This document shows, in pieces, positions 12,135 to 21,999 of a stretch of DNA of 64,000 bases (the first letter of the stretch is position 1; every line of letters begins with the position of its first letter). This DNA is from Przewalskia tangutica (lineage: Eukaryota > Streptophyta > Magnoliopsida > Solanales > Solanaceae): NCBI GenBank assembly GCA_029844215.1, contig CM056738.1, positions 66,183,593 through 66,247,592 on the forward strand, written 5' to 3'. Below the pieces are notes generated by a model. The model made no database searches. It saw only the letters and a program-made list of their open reading frames with translations, and had not been told where the DNA came from. Both the position numbers and the translations under genes were made by a program.

Positions 12135-14518
12135 TGTCACGACTGCCCGGCCCGTGGATCGTGCCTTACCGGCACCCAAAGAGTCATACATCGAGTAACG
12201 GCGGAATATAAAACAAGACAGAAACAGCTTTATAAAATAAGACACGCTTTATCTCGATGAAAAGCTTGCCTTTCAAGATAATATAAATAACTCAAGTTTG
12301 CTACATCCCAACCGCATAATAGTACTACTGCACTTAAGGAAGTAACAACTATGGCGGACAGGGCCCGCCATACCCTCGATCAGACAAAACTATCTACAAT
12401 ACAGGAGATCATACCCAAAAGTAGAGCCTCGGAGAAGATGGAGCTCCCGACACCAACGCAAAGATCCTAAGGATGTGGATCTAGCACTTGCCCTTCTTAC
12501 CGCAGATTTAACGCAGCCCGGGCGAGGTCGAGACAACAGTACCAAGTATGTGAAACTATAAAGTACTTAAATGAAATCAAAGTATTTAAAACCTTTTCAT
12601 AAATACAATCGCTCAATTGCACATAGTGCCACATCACAAACAACAACAAGAATAGGAAAATCAGAATGTGTCTATTCTAGGCCGCGAATGATCGAAGCAA
12701 GGCCAATCGCCCATAGTATCATTCTGCGTGCCTAGTCCTCGACTTCCGCACCCGCATAGTCCCACTGCACCGCATGAGATATTTCTCGATCGGGGCAGCC
12801 AACCCCAAGATCCGCCTAGGCTCCCGCAGCCCGCATAGCCTCAAAAGACCGCATAGTCTCAGCAGACCGCATAGTGAGTCCCCGCATCAGGCTAAACGCC
12901 GAATGATCAATCTCGAGCATACCGCCGCCCGCATAGTCTCACAGACCGCATAGCCGTATAGACCGCATCGGGGCAAGCCCTCGTATAACGATCAAGGAGG
13001 TAGGTGATACAATAACAAGATAATGGACTTACCGTTAGCAACGTAAGCACGGCAAGAATGACCCCTTTACACAAAGATTACAAGACACTAACACAGTAGC
13101 ATCATAACATGTCTACTTATCAAACAATCTTACTACACTTAACAGTAAATCAATACAAGGCTTTTATAAACAAACAAGTAAACAGCCTTTTTATCTTTCT
13201 TAAGTTGTTATACCTAACTTCCCATAAAGCTAGTATAACTCTTAAGCTTTTGTTTTAAAACCAAATATTTATCTTCGTTAAAAATGATTCGATATTCCTT
13301 TGAAATGTTTTCAGTTCTTTATTATTCAGGCTTAAGCCGTGAGGCATTGCCGTAAGTATTATTCAGGCTTAAGTCAAAGACATTGCCATAGTTATTATTC
13401 AGTTCACACATGTACGTCTACCGTACTATATATTGTAAAATATCATGCTTAGGAAGAATCACATACCTTCTCAGCGAAAACCACCTGCCAAGTCGAATAT
13501 GTCGCGCGCAGAGAGTCAGCCTATAATAGTCACAGACATCTATCAAAGACTACTCTGAAGGTCATTCTAAACAGAGGGTTCATAATCCTACGGAAAGTCG
13601 GGCAGCACAACCCTACCCGGTGAGCTATATGAGTCTACTGTGAAAACAGTCCTATGTGAGTACAGTTCAATTCTATTCTTTAATACTCTTCTAAGTATTT
13701 ATACTTATTCTAACACTACTACAGTATGTATTCTCTAATTCAAAAGAGGGTTAGGATTAGTTACCTCGGTAAGCCCAATAATATCCTAGATAAAGTCGCG
13801 CCTGAGCAAGGTTTAACTCCTAAGTTGTACGCTCCGGTAGCTCCAAGAAACCTTATAAGTTCTTCACAACTTCTACTAAGGACTAAGGGATTTGGGCTAG
13901 GGTATTTTGGGCATTATAACAATACTAGAAGACAACTTTTCTACCAAGGGAGGGGGGTAGATTTCGGCTAGGCTAGGGGTGGGTAGCCTCGGCCAAGCTT
14001 CTCACGGGGCGGGGGTGTTGGACGAATTTCTTACAAAGGGAGAGGGAAGGATTTTTTTAGACTTGGAAAGCTTTGTGGATGAAGAACTCTTCATCTCTAA
14101 GGGGGTATTTATAGGTCAAGAGGTGGCCAACCAATGGCCAAGATTAAGACAAGTGCAAGGCAAGTGTAGGGTGAGGATTAACTAAACACAAATATCCTAC
14201 CAACTCCTTGACTTTGTGCAAGGCACAAAAACGTGCCAAACTTCATCCAATTCGTCCCATGGACGATTCAAGTCCACCAATTGGAGGGTGCCAAGTGTCG
14301 CCCTCCCGTTGGTCCAAAATGTTTCGTCTCTCGGAAAAATCCGCAAAAATACTAAATGACATAGCCGGAATTTTCCCTACGAAAGTCGTGGGAAACGTTT
14401 CGTCGGAAAACGATTCTTTAATCGAGTTGTGCACAATTTCGAACTTGGCCTAATCTTTAAGGCTAAACTTTTGTACGTATTCCCTTACGTACATACTCTG
14501 GAAATACGGGGTATAACA
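12135..14518 (-). repeat. 5' LTR of element B (2.38 kb)
   Basis: The plus strand starts TGTCACGAC at 12135 and ends GGGGTATAACA at 14518. It matches 4894-7272 along its length, including the motif pair GAGGCATTGCCGTAAG with ATTCAGGCTTAAG near 13330-13380. A TATA box is at 14105-14114 (minus). The five bases outside, GACTC, repeat at 4889-4893. Confidence 0.9.
14105..14114 (-). promoter_or_regulatory. TATA box in 5' LTR of B
   Basis: The minus strand reads CTATAAATAC. The 3' LTR holds the same box at 6866-6875. The position relative to the LTR start is conserved in A, E and F. Confidence 0.6.
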
Positions 14519-15362
14519 GACTCGGTGCAATTATAATAATCATGAATACCTGTCCATGTAATGTATCTCTCATAACCTATCTCAGCCCTTTAGTGAGGGA
14601 CTCGAGGGAATCATAATACATATATAAAATCAAATGTATCTTTTAAAATTGTAAGAGCGTCATGTCAAAATCAGGGACACCTGCCCATAGAATCATTATG
14701 CATATCCTATTCATGGGAATCGAACCCGCATGGGTCTTTATACACGCATGAGTATCTCATACTCGCATCACAGAGGTCGGTCCATGGAATCATGTATATA
14801 TATTATTCGTGGGAATCGAACACGCATGGGTCTTTATATCCGCATGAGTATCTCGTACTCGCATCACAGATCTTGCCCGTGGAGTCATAATACATGGGAA
14901 TCGAACCCGAATGGGTCTTTATACCCACATGAGTATCTCATACTCGCATCAAAGATCTTTTTCGTGGAGTCGTAATACATGGGAATCGAACCCGCATGAG
15001 TATCTCGTACTCGAATCACGGATCTTGTCCATGGAATCAAATATAACCGACCGCATGAGTATCTAAACTCGCATCATGGAAGCATGTGCATGGAATAAAA
15101 CCAAGGTACCAACACATCATGTACCAAATATTAAAATGAACTTTCCTTTTAGAAATGCGTGGTACCAACATAACATGTACCAATCACATCTTTCATTTTG
15201 GAAAAACCAAAGCACTATCATGTCATGTAATATTAGGGACTTGAACCCAAAAGTACTATGTACGTTCACCGTATATACATTTTATAGAAAACACCAAGGC
15301 ACTCTCATACCTTTCATTTTAAATCCCCATTTGGAAAATCAAGACACTTATTATATCAAGTA
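14519..15362 (-). repeat. fragment 2 of old LTR D
   Basis: This lies between B and the LINE. It starts with the GACTC duplication of B and ends with AAGTA, which recurs after the LINE poly(A). Its character is LTR-like: GAGGGACTCGAGGGAATC motifs and the CCCGCATG repeats also seen in the LTRs of A and B. No coding potential is seen; the open frames here run through repeats. Confidence 0.6.
14690..15062. repeat. tandem array, about 85-97 bp units, inside LTR D
   Basis: Units begin CATGGGAATCGAACCCGCAT at about 14712, 14808, 14893 and 14978 and continue GGGTCTTTATACCCGCATGA and GTATCTCATACTCGCATCA. Four imperfect copies are visible with decreasing completeness. It is a local expansion of the CCGCAT-rich block present in related LTRs. 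Confidence 0.8.
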
Positions 15363-15971
15363 AATGATTTCAGGCCCATCGGATTGACTAATGTGGTCTA
15401 TAAGATCATCACAAAGATTCTAGCTAACAGAATGACATTGATCCTTCCTTCTCTCATTGACAAATCCCAAGGGGCTTTTGTGAAAGGAAGAAACATGATG
15501 GACAACGTATATGTGGCACAGGAGCTTGTGAGAGGATTTAATAGAGCCAGGGTCTCACCAAGATGTATGCTTATGGTGGACCTTCGTAAAGCATTCGATA
15601 CAGTCTCTTGGAGTTTCCTCGAATTGGTACTAAGAAGTCTAAAATTTCCAGCCAGATTTACAAATTGGATCATGGAATGTGTTAGCTCAACCTCCTTCTC
15701 CCTTTCTATCAACGGTGAGCTACATGGATACTTCAAAGGAAAGCGCGGTCTAAGACAAGGTGATCCTATGTCCCCTAGTCTCTTTATCTTGTGCATGGAA
15801 TACCTCTCAAGGCTGCTTAAAAGGAAGGCTGAGGCAAGAGCTTTCTCATATTTTCCAAAGTGCAAGAAATTGGGCATTACTCATCTTGCATTTGCGGACG
15901 ACCTCATGCTTTTTGCCAGAGGAGATATATCTTCAGTTGGGATTCTTATGAATTGTCTGGAAGAGTTGGAG
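15363..15971 (+). pseudogene. LINE reverse transcriptase, 5' part (split by element E)
   Basis: The frame opens with NDFRPIGLTNVVYKIITKIL, the first conserved block of plant L1-like reverse transcriptase. It continues with QGAFVKGRNMMDNV, MVDLRKAFDTVSW, RGLRQGDPMSPSLF and the catalytic FADDLMLFARGD (FADD at 15891-15902). It begins abruptly inside the RT domain, so endonuclease and ORF1 are absent through 5' truncation at insertion. At 15971 it stops mid-gene where E starts. The frame resumes in phase at 34900 (LEELE then AASGLTLNPSKSS). Confidence 0.92.
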
Positions 15972-16188
15972 TGTTATACCCCGTAGTTCCAGGGTATGTA
16001 TGCGAGGACGTACGTACGAGAATACGACATTGAAATTGGAATGGAAGAAAGAGGTGATTTTTCCACGGAAAAGTTTCCGGTTTTTGTGAAGGAAAAAGGT
16101 TCGTTAATGGGAATTGGATTCCCAGATTTGGTATTCGGACTTCTTGGAATATTAGAGAATTATGGAATTTTATTTTTTCGGAAATGGT

Positions 16189-16310
16189 CACGTGGGGCCC
16201 ACGGGAGAAAATTTACGGTTTTGTGGGGCCCACTTTGTTTTCAAGATTTTGGCCATTGTGGATATTTTCGGAAGACGAAATATTTTGGACGAGTAGGAGG
16301 GCGACACGTG
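16189..16310 (+). promoter_or_regulatory. two G-box (CACGTG) sites in U3 of E
   Basis: CACGTG occurs at 16189-16194 and again at 16305-16310. The second lies within the perfect 10-base palindrome GACACGTGTC. Both lie 360-490 bp upstream of the TATA box and are kept in the 3' LTR (22216-22221, 22332-22337). G-boxes bind plant bZIP and bHLH factors; a role in LTR expression is inference. Confidence 0.4.
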
Positions 16311-16671
16311 TCACCCCCCCCCCCCTTGTTGGCTTGGACGAATTCCACTTTGTACACAACACCCGTTTAGAGTCGTTTTTCGACGAAACGTTTTACACAA
16401 CTCGCGTAGGATAAATTCCGGCTATGTCATTTCTAATTTTTGCGGATTTTTCCGAGAGACGCAACACGTTGGACCAACGAGAGGGCGACACTTGTCACCC
16501 TCTCATTGGTGGATGTCACACGGCAATAGGGCCGATTGGGTTGGCTTGTTTTGTCTTGGAGTTGGTAGGATATTTTGTGTGCAAGTTGGCCAAGGACACT
16601 TGCCTAAATCCTCACCCTACACTTGCCTTGCACTTGGCATAATCTTGGCCATTGGTTGTCCATCCCTTGAC

Positions 16672-16680
16672 CTATAAATA
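16672..16680 (+). promoter_or_regulatory. TATA box in 5' LTR of E
   Basis: CTATAAATA is followed by a C-rich tract and TTGAAGAG, the same arrangement as in B, F and the 3' LTR of E (22692-22700). Transcription would start about 30 bp on, leaving an R-U5 of more than 2.7 kb. Confidence 0.65.
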
Positions 16681-17446
16681 CCCCCCTTGTTGAAGAGTTA
16701 TTTCATCCTATTTTGAGCAATCTATCTAAGTCTCAAATCGCTCCCTCTCCCTCTTATTGTTTTCGTCCAAAACACACCCCTCCCCTTTGAGAAGCCCTAG
16801 CCGAGAGCAACCCCCCCCTCTAAAGCTAGCCTAGCCGAAACACTACCCCCCTCCCTTGGTAGAAAAGTTGCCTTCTAGTATTGTTATAATGCCCAAATCC
16901 CTTAGTCCTTAGTGGAAGTTGTGAAGAACTTCTAAGGTTTTCTTGGAGCTACCGGAGCGCACAACTTAGGAGCTAAACCTTGTTCAGGCGCGACTTTTAT
17001 CTAGGATATTATTGGGCTTACCGAGGTAACTAACCTTATCCTCCTTTTGTAAATAGAATATATATACTGTAGAAGTATAGGAATAAGTATTAAATACTTA
17101 GAAGGATATTGCAGAATAGAATTGAACTGTTATCACAGTAGGCGGTTTAAAAGATGAATAATAGAATCAGACTTACATGGGAATTTGTTTTCTGATGACT
17201 TGAGTAGCTCACCGGGTAGGGAAGTGCTGCCCAAATGTCCATAGAATAACGAACCTCTCGCTAGAGCTTTGTATGCTGATACGGACGTTGATAGACGTGT
17301 TGATCGTTATAGGTCGATACTCTGCGCGCGACATATTCAACTTGGCAGGTGGTTTTCGCCGAGAAGGTATGTGATTCTTCCTATACTCTTGAGCATGATA
17401 TTTTAAATAAATTTGTATGTAGTACGGTAGACGCATACGTGTTAAT

Positions 17447-17552
17447 CGAATAATACTTACAGAATGCCTCACGCTTAAGCTCGAATAATACTTACGAATG
17501 CCTCACGCTTAAGCACGAATAACACTTACGGAATGCCTCACGCTTAAGCACG
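17447..17552. repeat. three-unit tandem repeat in 5' LTR of E
   Basis: Units starting CGAATAATACTTAC at 17447, 17482 and 17516 have lengths 35, 34 and 37. In the 3' LTR (23472-23582) three exact 37-base units start CTGAATAATACTTACGGC. The missing bases are all at CTG or GGC sites. A single-copy relative is in B (GAGGCATTGCCGTAAG). Confidence 0.85.
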
Positions 17553-18499
17553 AATAATAAAGAATCAAAACATTTCAAAGAATCTGAATCATTTTTTTAC
17601 GTAAGAGTAACACTTGGTTTTAAAAGCTTAAGAGTTATACTAGCTTTATGGGAAGTTAGGTATAACGGCAAGAGTGATAAAAAGAACGATTTATTGATTT
17701 AAGGAAATAAGAGACTTGACTTATTACACTAATATGAATTTTGTTAAAAGCGTGAAACCTCATTAGTGAGTAAATAGTATTTTTGGTTTTCAAAAGGAAT
17801 GATGTTTTACCAATCAGAATAAATGTCGAACAAACCACAGCAGCGCTAATAAAGGGAATTATTTTGACTAATAAAGTATTATTAAAACCAGTAGAAACTT
17901 CCATCTGCATAGGAGCTAAGATAAGACAAAATGATATTACATTCACTAGATCATGGCTGCTGTAATAAGATTGTTACGAATAAAAATAATAACCTACCCA
18001 CACTTAGGGTATATGTTTCTCAAATTGTTTTAAAGGATTAAAGCTATGAACTACGAAACCTTTCGGAAATGAGAAACTTGAGTAATTGAAATTAGGCAAA
18101 CTTAAGCGTTGGGAAAAGAATGTTGTTACTTGATTTTACAAAGAGAAATGTGTTGATTTACTTCAAAAGATAATCACTCTATTTTTATACTACGGGTATT
18201 GTGTGACTTTTGTGAAAGAAACGGATCTTTTAAAAGAGTAATTCATGAAGTACTTTGGGGCTAAAAACCCGAACTTGTTGTCATAATGTAGGAAGTACCT
18301 TGTGTGAATAACTTGATTGTATTGATTTGTGATAGTCTTGTAATACTTTCTTGTTGACTTGATAAGTAAGCATGTTAGGATGCTACGTGAGTTAGTGTCT
18401 TGTGATGTTTGTGTAAAAGGGTTTTTCTTTGTTGTGCTTATGTTGTTTAGCGATAAGCGGTTATGTTGATATCATATCACTCATAACTCCGGGGGTTAA

Positions 18500-18790
18500 G
18501 CTGCCCTCCGATGCGGGGTAGACTCAGGCGGGTCTAGTGACCTATGATTCGAGAATACCTTATGCAGGTCTGTATGGCCTATGCGGAGCTACGAGAGTTC
18601 CAGGTTAGTATGCGGCCCTTGTGGTCATGCGGTCTTTGTGGCCATGCGGACGGCGAGTCCAGGACGCTGCCGGGGAGTAGCTACCCTCGATGCGGGGAAT
18701 ACCTCATGCGGGCCATTGGAGTGGCCCATGCGGAGCTACGGAAAGTTCCAGGGCTAGACGCGCACATTAGATACTGCGGGCGAGTGGCCA
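18500..18790. repeat. degenerate TGCGG-motif block in LTR of E
   Basis: About a dozen ATGCGG or TGCGGG hexamers occur at irregular 15-35 base spacing, mixed with CTCATGCGG and GGAGCTACG. Equivalent blocks are in A (2380-2590), B (5480-5740), F (26900-27200) and the 3' LTR of E (33950-34240). No protein is indicated. This block varies most between LTRs. Confidence 0.6.
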
Positions 18791-19039
18791 GCTTTGATCA
18801 TGTGACGGTCTAGACAGATCTCATGATACAGTTTACGTCCTTGTTGTACTGGGGGTTTTTAGTAGTCGGCTATGCCCTCGTACTTACCCCGTACGGTTTT
18901 ATGATGACTTTGAGGGCGTGAGTCCCTGACTTGACATGACTGCTTAATTATTGTGAACTGTAGTTTTGGCTTATCATACATGTCTCCTGCTTTATATAGA
19001 CTACTATGATTTCATTTACAGTATTTTCAGTTTCACATA

Positions 19040-19090
19040 CTTGGTACCTGTTGTACTGACCTCCTTCGGGGGGCTGCGTTCATGCCGCAG
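19040..19090 (+). promoter_or_regulatory. conserved double stem-loop in LTR
   Basis: CCTCCTTCGGGGGG can fold as one hairpin and CTGCGTTCATGCCGCAG (19074-19090) as a second with a perfect 5 bp stem and a 7-base loop. The block, preceded by CATACTTGGTACCTG, is retained in LTRs of A, B, E, F, G and J while the surrounding sequence diverges. The function is unknown; an RNA role in R-U5 is possible. Confidence 0.5.
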
Positions 19091-19479
19091 GTAAAGGTAC
19101 TCCTACTGTTGATCCCCGTTCTTAGGATCACCGTTTCAGCGTTGGGAAAGCTCCGTTTCTCCGGAAGCTTAGCATTTTGGTATGGTCCCCTGTCGTTGTA
19201 GATATTTGTATTCAGGGGTATGGCGGGGCCCTGTCCCGCCATTGTTGTTTTAAACTCTTAGAGGTCTGTAGACCTGTTGTAAGGTTGGGATGTAACTGTT
19301 CATTTTGGGGTACTTATATACATTTATGCCGAAAGGCAACTTTTTCCCAGAAACTGTGTCTTAATTGTACTGTTTCATATTTTGATTGTTTTATTTTCCG
19401 CTGATCTCTCTGATGTATGACTACTTGGGTGCCCGGGTAAGGCACCAGTCACGGGCCCCGGAACGGGTCGTGACAAAAG

Positions 19480-19491
19480 TGGTATCAGAGC
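19480..19491 (+). other. primer-binding site of element E
   Basis: TGGTATCAGAGC, complementary to the initiator tRNA-Met 3' end, lies four bases after the 5' LTR. Confidence 0.93.
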
Positions 19492-19683
19492 AGTTAATCC
19501 TCGGAAAGTGTCTACAGACCGTATCTAGTAGAGTCTTGATTATCGGTGTGTTGTGCACCACACCAATAATCAGGAGGCTATAGGATATTTAGGATTGGTT
19601 TCCATTCTTCTCACTCTGAGATCGTGCTTTAGAGCTGTGTTATAAGTTGGACCCCTCTAACGTATTCCTTTCCTTTACCAGTG

Positions 19684-20627
19684 ATGCCTCCGCGCCAGGC
19701 AACTCGGGCCCAGAAGGGCAAGGCAGCCGAGGGAGCTGCGAGTGGAGTTCAGAGATTTAGAAGGGCACAGGCCCAATCATCACCTGGGGTGATGCTTCAT
19801 GCGGGGAGTTCTGAGACGTCGCCAACAGCAGCAGAGTTTGGCACAGCGGCAGCAGTTCCTACTGCGGCCATGACATCTGGACCTTCAGTTCCACGACTTG
19901 GAGCAGAAAATATGGATTGGAAGGAGACGGCCCTGTTACTAGCAAGGGACTTGGCAGCCAAAGAGTATTTTATGTACCGGTATACCAAGGATATTGATGC
20001 TTATCTAAAGAAGGGTTGTGAGGGAGTAGCTCTTGATCGAGGGCGAGCGGGCTTGCGTTCAGATTTTGTGCGTGGTGAGAGAGGTAGAGATCGGCAGTTA
20101 AAGAAGATCGGCGAAGAGGCCCGTTTGGCGGGATCATTTGGTAACTCTCGAGGCGAACCGCCTCGTGGCCAATTAGACATGCGCCTCCGCCAGTGCAGAG
20201 TGTCCCTCCACAGGGTTCAGTTTTTCCTCAGTGTTCACAGTGTGGCAGGCGTCATCCCGGGAAGTGCCGTCTTTTTACTGGTGCTTGTTTTTATTGCGGC
20301 CGTCAGGGCCATATGGCGAGGGAATGTTCTATGAGGAAGGATGCAAGTAGGAAGACTCAGCCTACTAGACCAGTTGTGGATGCAGTGGTTCGGAGAGGAG
20401 GGGGTGTTAGCCGGGGGAGGCCACCCCCACCTCGGTGTGGCCGTTGTGGTCGATGTCATCGTGGGGAGTGTCGTGCTTCTGCGTCAGCTTGTTATGTTTG
20501 CGGCCAGCAGGGCCATTTTGCGAGAAATTGTCCAACCAGAGTTGGCGGGGATGTAGGGACTCAGCCTTCGGGATCAGTGGATAGTTCATCACCTTTCCCA
20601 GCTATGCGCCCAGCAGGGCGGGATTGA
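19684..20627 (+). pseudogene. capsid-deleted gag of element E with duplicated zinc knuckles
   Basis: The ATG at 19684 starts MPPRQATRAQKGKAAEGAAS. After about 95 residues the sequence passes from MDWKETALLLARDLAAKEY straight to RYTKDIDAYLKKGCEGVALD, so most of the capsid domain seen in element A is missing. A frame change near 20175 leads into the nucleocapsid (20193-20627). This has two pairs of knuckles: CSQCGRRHPGKC with CFYCGRQGHMAREC, then CGRCGRCHRGEC with CYVCGQQGHFARNC. Each CCHC (CX2CX4HX4C) would bind zinc and RNA. F carries the same deletion. Confidence 0.85.
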
Positions 20628-20639
20628 CTAGACGACCTA

Positions 20640-21986
20640 GGGAAAGTGCCGCGTAGATACAGGTATATCCTTAACCCTTTAGAGATTTATATGTATAGTA
20701 AGATGCGAATATCTTAAAGTATTGTTTTCGGTTAACATGGTGTTAGTGTGATTAGAATTATTTTTAGTTAACCTGGTAAGATTGGGGGATAGAGAGAGTG
20801 GGAGCCTTAGAATATTATACGTAGAGACCTTAGAGGCGAGGCCATCTTTGGTAAAAGAATTATTTCGTGTTTGACCCTTGTCGAGGTGAATAGTATACGT
20901 GAGATATTTTATGGGATGAATCCTTGAGTGTTGTGAAACGAAAGAGGACGGTTGAGCTTAGAAGACCGCTAGGTTTTCGTAACGTGATTGGTGAGATTGT
21001 TCCGGATCGGGGAGCTAGTGTTTGGCGCGTTGCCGGGTCGGGTTGAGGCCGTGTTGCGGGTCGACCCACGCCCTGTTTGGTGATGGGGTCAGTTTGTGGT
21101 GGTCCCGCTTTGTGTCAGGATCACGAGGGTGTTAGGCCCAGGTTTAGTTAACCATTGTGCGAGTTCGTGGATGCGTTCGATCAGTAGTCGGGCCGATGAG
21201 GTCAGCCCGCCTTATCTTTTAGTCAACCGTGTACTCGGTAGTAAGTTGCGAGATGATTATTTCTAGAAGGTTGTAAGGCTGCACGGGGTGCCTACCTTCA
21301 CCTTATGGCTGACAGGGGAGTCCAAGTTACGGCTGTTTCTTTTCTGGAAGAGTTACCAGGCAAGGTTAGGAACTCAGGTGAATCTCAGTGTCGCATTCAC
21401 CCTCGGGCAAGTGGTTGGATTTCGGGAGTAGCTGTAAGGACTCTTCGCCTCTAGTTGAGTATATATATTATAGCTACCATTTCAGTATTCGGGTGTCACC
21501 GTTTGGAGCCTTTTTATAAGCACTAGTGTATGATTGCCGATCGATTGATTCGATGTAAGCAAGGTACAGACAGTTGGTTCGTACTTGTTCAGCAGGGCGT
21601 GGATAGGGTGGAGCTTATCCAGAAGAGGTTATTGGCAGCTCAGAGTCAGTGGGAAGCAGTACCAGAAGCATGGTAAGTGATAAGGAAGTGTTCGAGTGTA
21701 CGAGAAGGGTACGACGACTAAGGCAAAGTGACAAAAGTGTATGTTACAGACATAGGTGTGATCATTTCGTTTATAAAGAGTAGGTGCGAAGGGAGTATCT
21801 TTTTAGACCTCTAGTAGGAGCTTTCGTGATAGAGGTGATTTCCTCGTGGACTTGGAGATAAGTATGTGCGCTAGTTGTGTTGTGGTCAGGTGTGGCATGG
21901 ATGTTTTCGTAAGTATAGCAGTAAGGACTATACTGGCGCCTGTTCGTTTTTGGGACTTAGAAGGAACATTCGGGACGAATGTTTCT
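20640..21986 (+). pseudogene. pol remnant (integrase tail only) of element E
   Basis: No protease or reverse transcriptase motif is found in any frame. Around 21375 the frame reads TQVNLSVAF, matching the end of the integrase core. Around 21530-21660 the pieces PIDRLIR and GVDRVELIQKRLLAAQSQ match the region before the integrase C-terminal domain. The stretch 20640-21360 has no recognisable domain. F shares the same arrangement (28800-30477), so the deletion predates both copies. Confidence 0.65.
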
Positions 21987-21999
21987 AAGGAGGGGAGAA
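21987..21999 (+). other. polypurine tract of element E
   Basis: AAGGAGGGGAGAA lies directly before the 3' LTR and is identical to the tract of B. Confidence 0.9.

Larger units (their letters stand above)
4894..14518 (-). mobile_element. full-length Ty3/gypsy LTR retrotransposon B
   Basis: This is a complete 9.6 kb minus-strand element. It has a 3' LTR (4894-7272), purine tract, integrase, RNase H, reverse transcriptase, protease, gag, primer site and 5' LTR (12135-14518). The order PR-RT-RH-IN is that of Ty3/gypsy, not copia. The TSD is GACTC at 4889-4893 and 14519-14523. All frames are interrupted, so it is not coding as written, though many indels sit at CHG sites. The left LTR terminus has a damaged TGT (reads ACACGAC). 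Confidence 0.9.
15972..19475 (+). repeat. 5' LTR of element E (3.5 kb)
   Basis: It begins TGTTATACCCCGTAGTTCC and ends GGGTCGTGACA. In order it shows a palindromic ACGTACGT near the start, two G-boxes, a TATA box at 16672, the primer-like C-rich leader, a donor-like AAGGTATGTGA at 17364, a 34-37 bp tandem array at 17447-17552, a TGCGG-rich block at 18500-18790 and the conserved stem-loops at 19060-19090. Compared with the 3' LTR it has a run of 12 C at 16314 where the other has 5. Confidence 0.93.

Noticed and set aside
14700..15060. Possible tRNA-like GGGAATCGAACCC box (resembles a reverse-complement T-arm)
   Set aside because: It repeats every 85-97 bases without an acceptor stem, anticodon arm or CCA context; it is part of the LTR D array.
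15398..15877. 159-codon minus-strand frame
   Set aside because: It is the antisense shadow of the LINE reverse transcriptase, whose motifs are all on the plus strand.
17656..17965. Conserved overlapping frames in E LTRs (also at 23783-24005)
   Set aside because: Same explanation: paired LTR sequence, with no family similarity.
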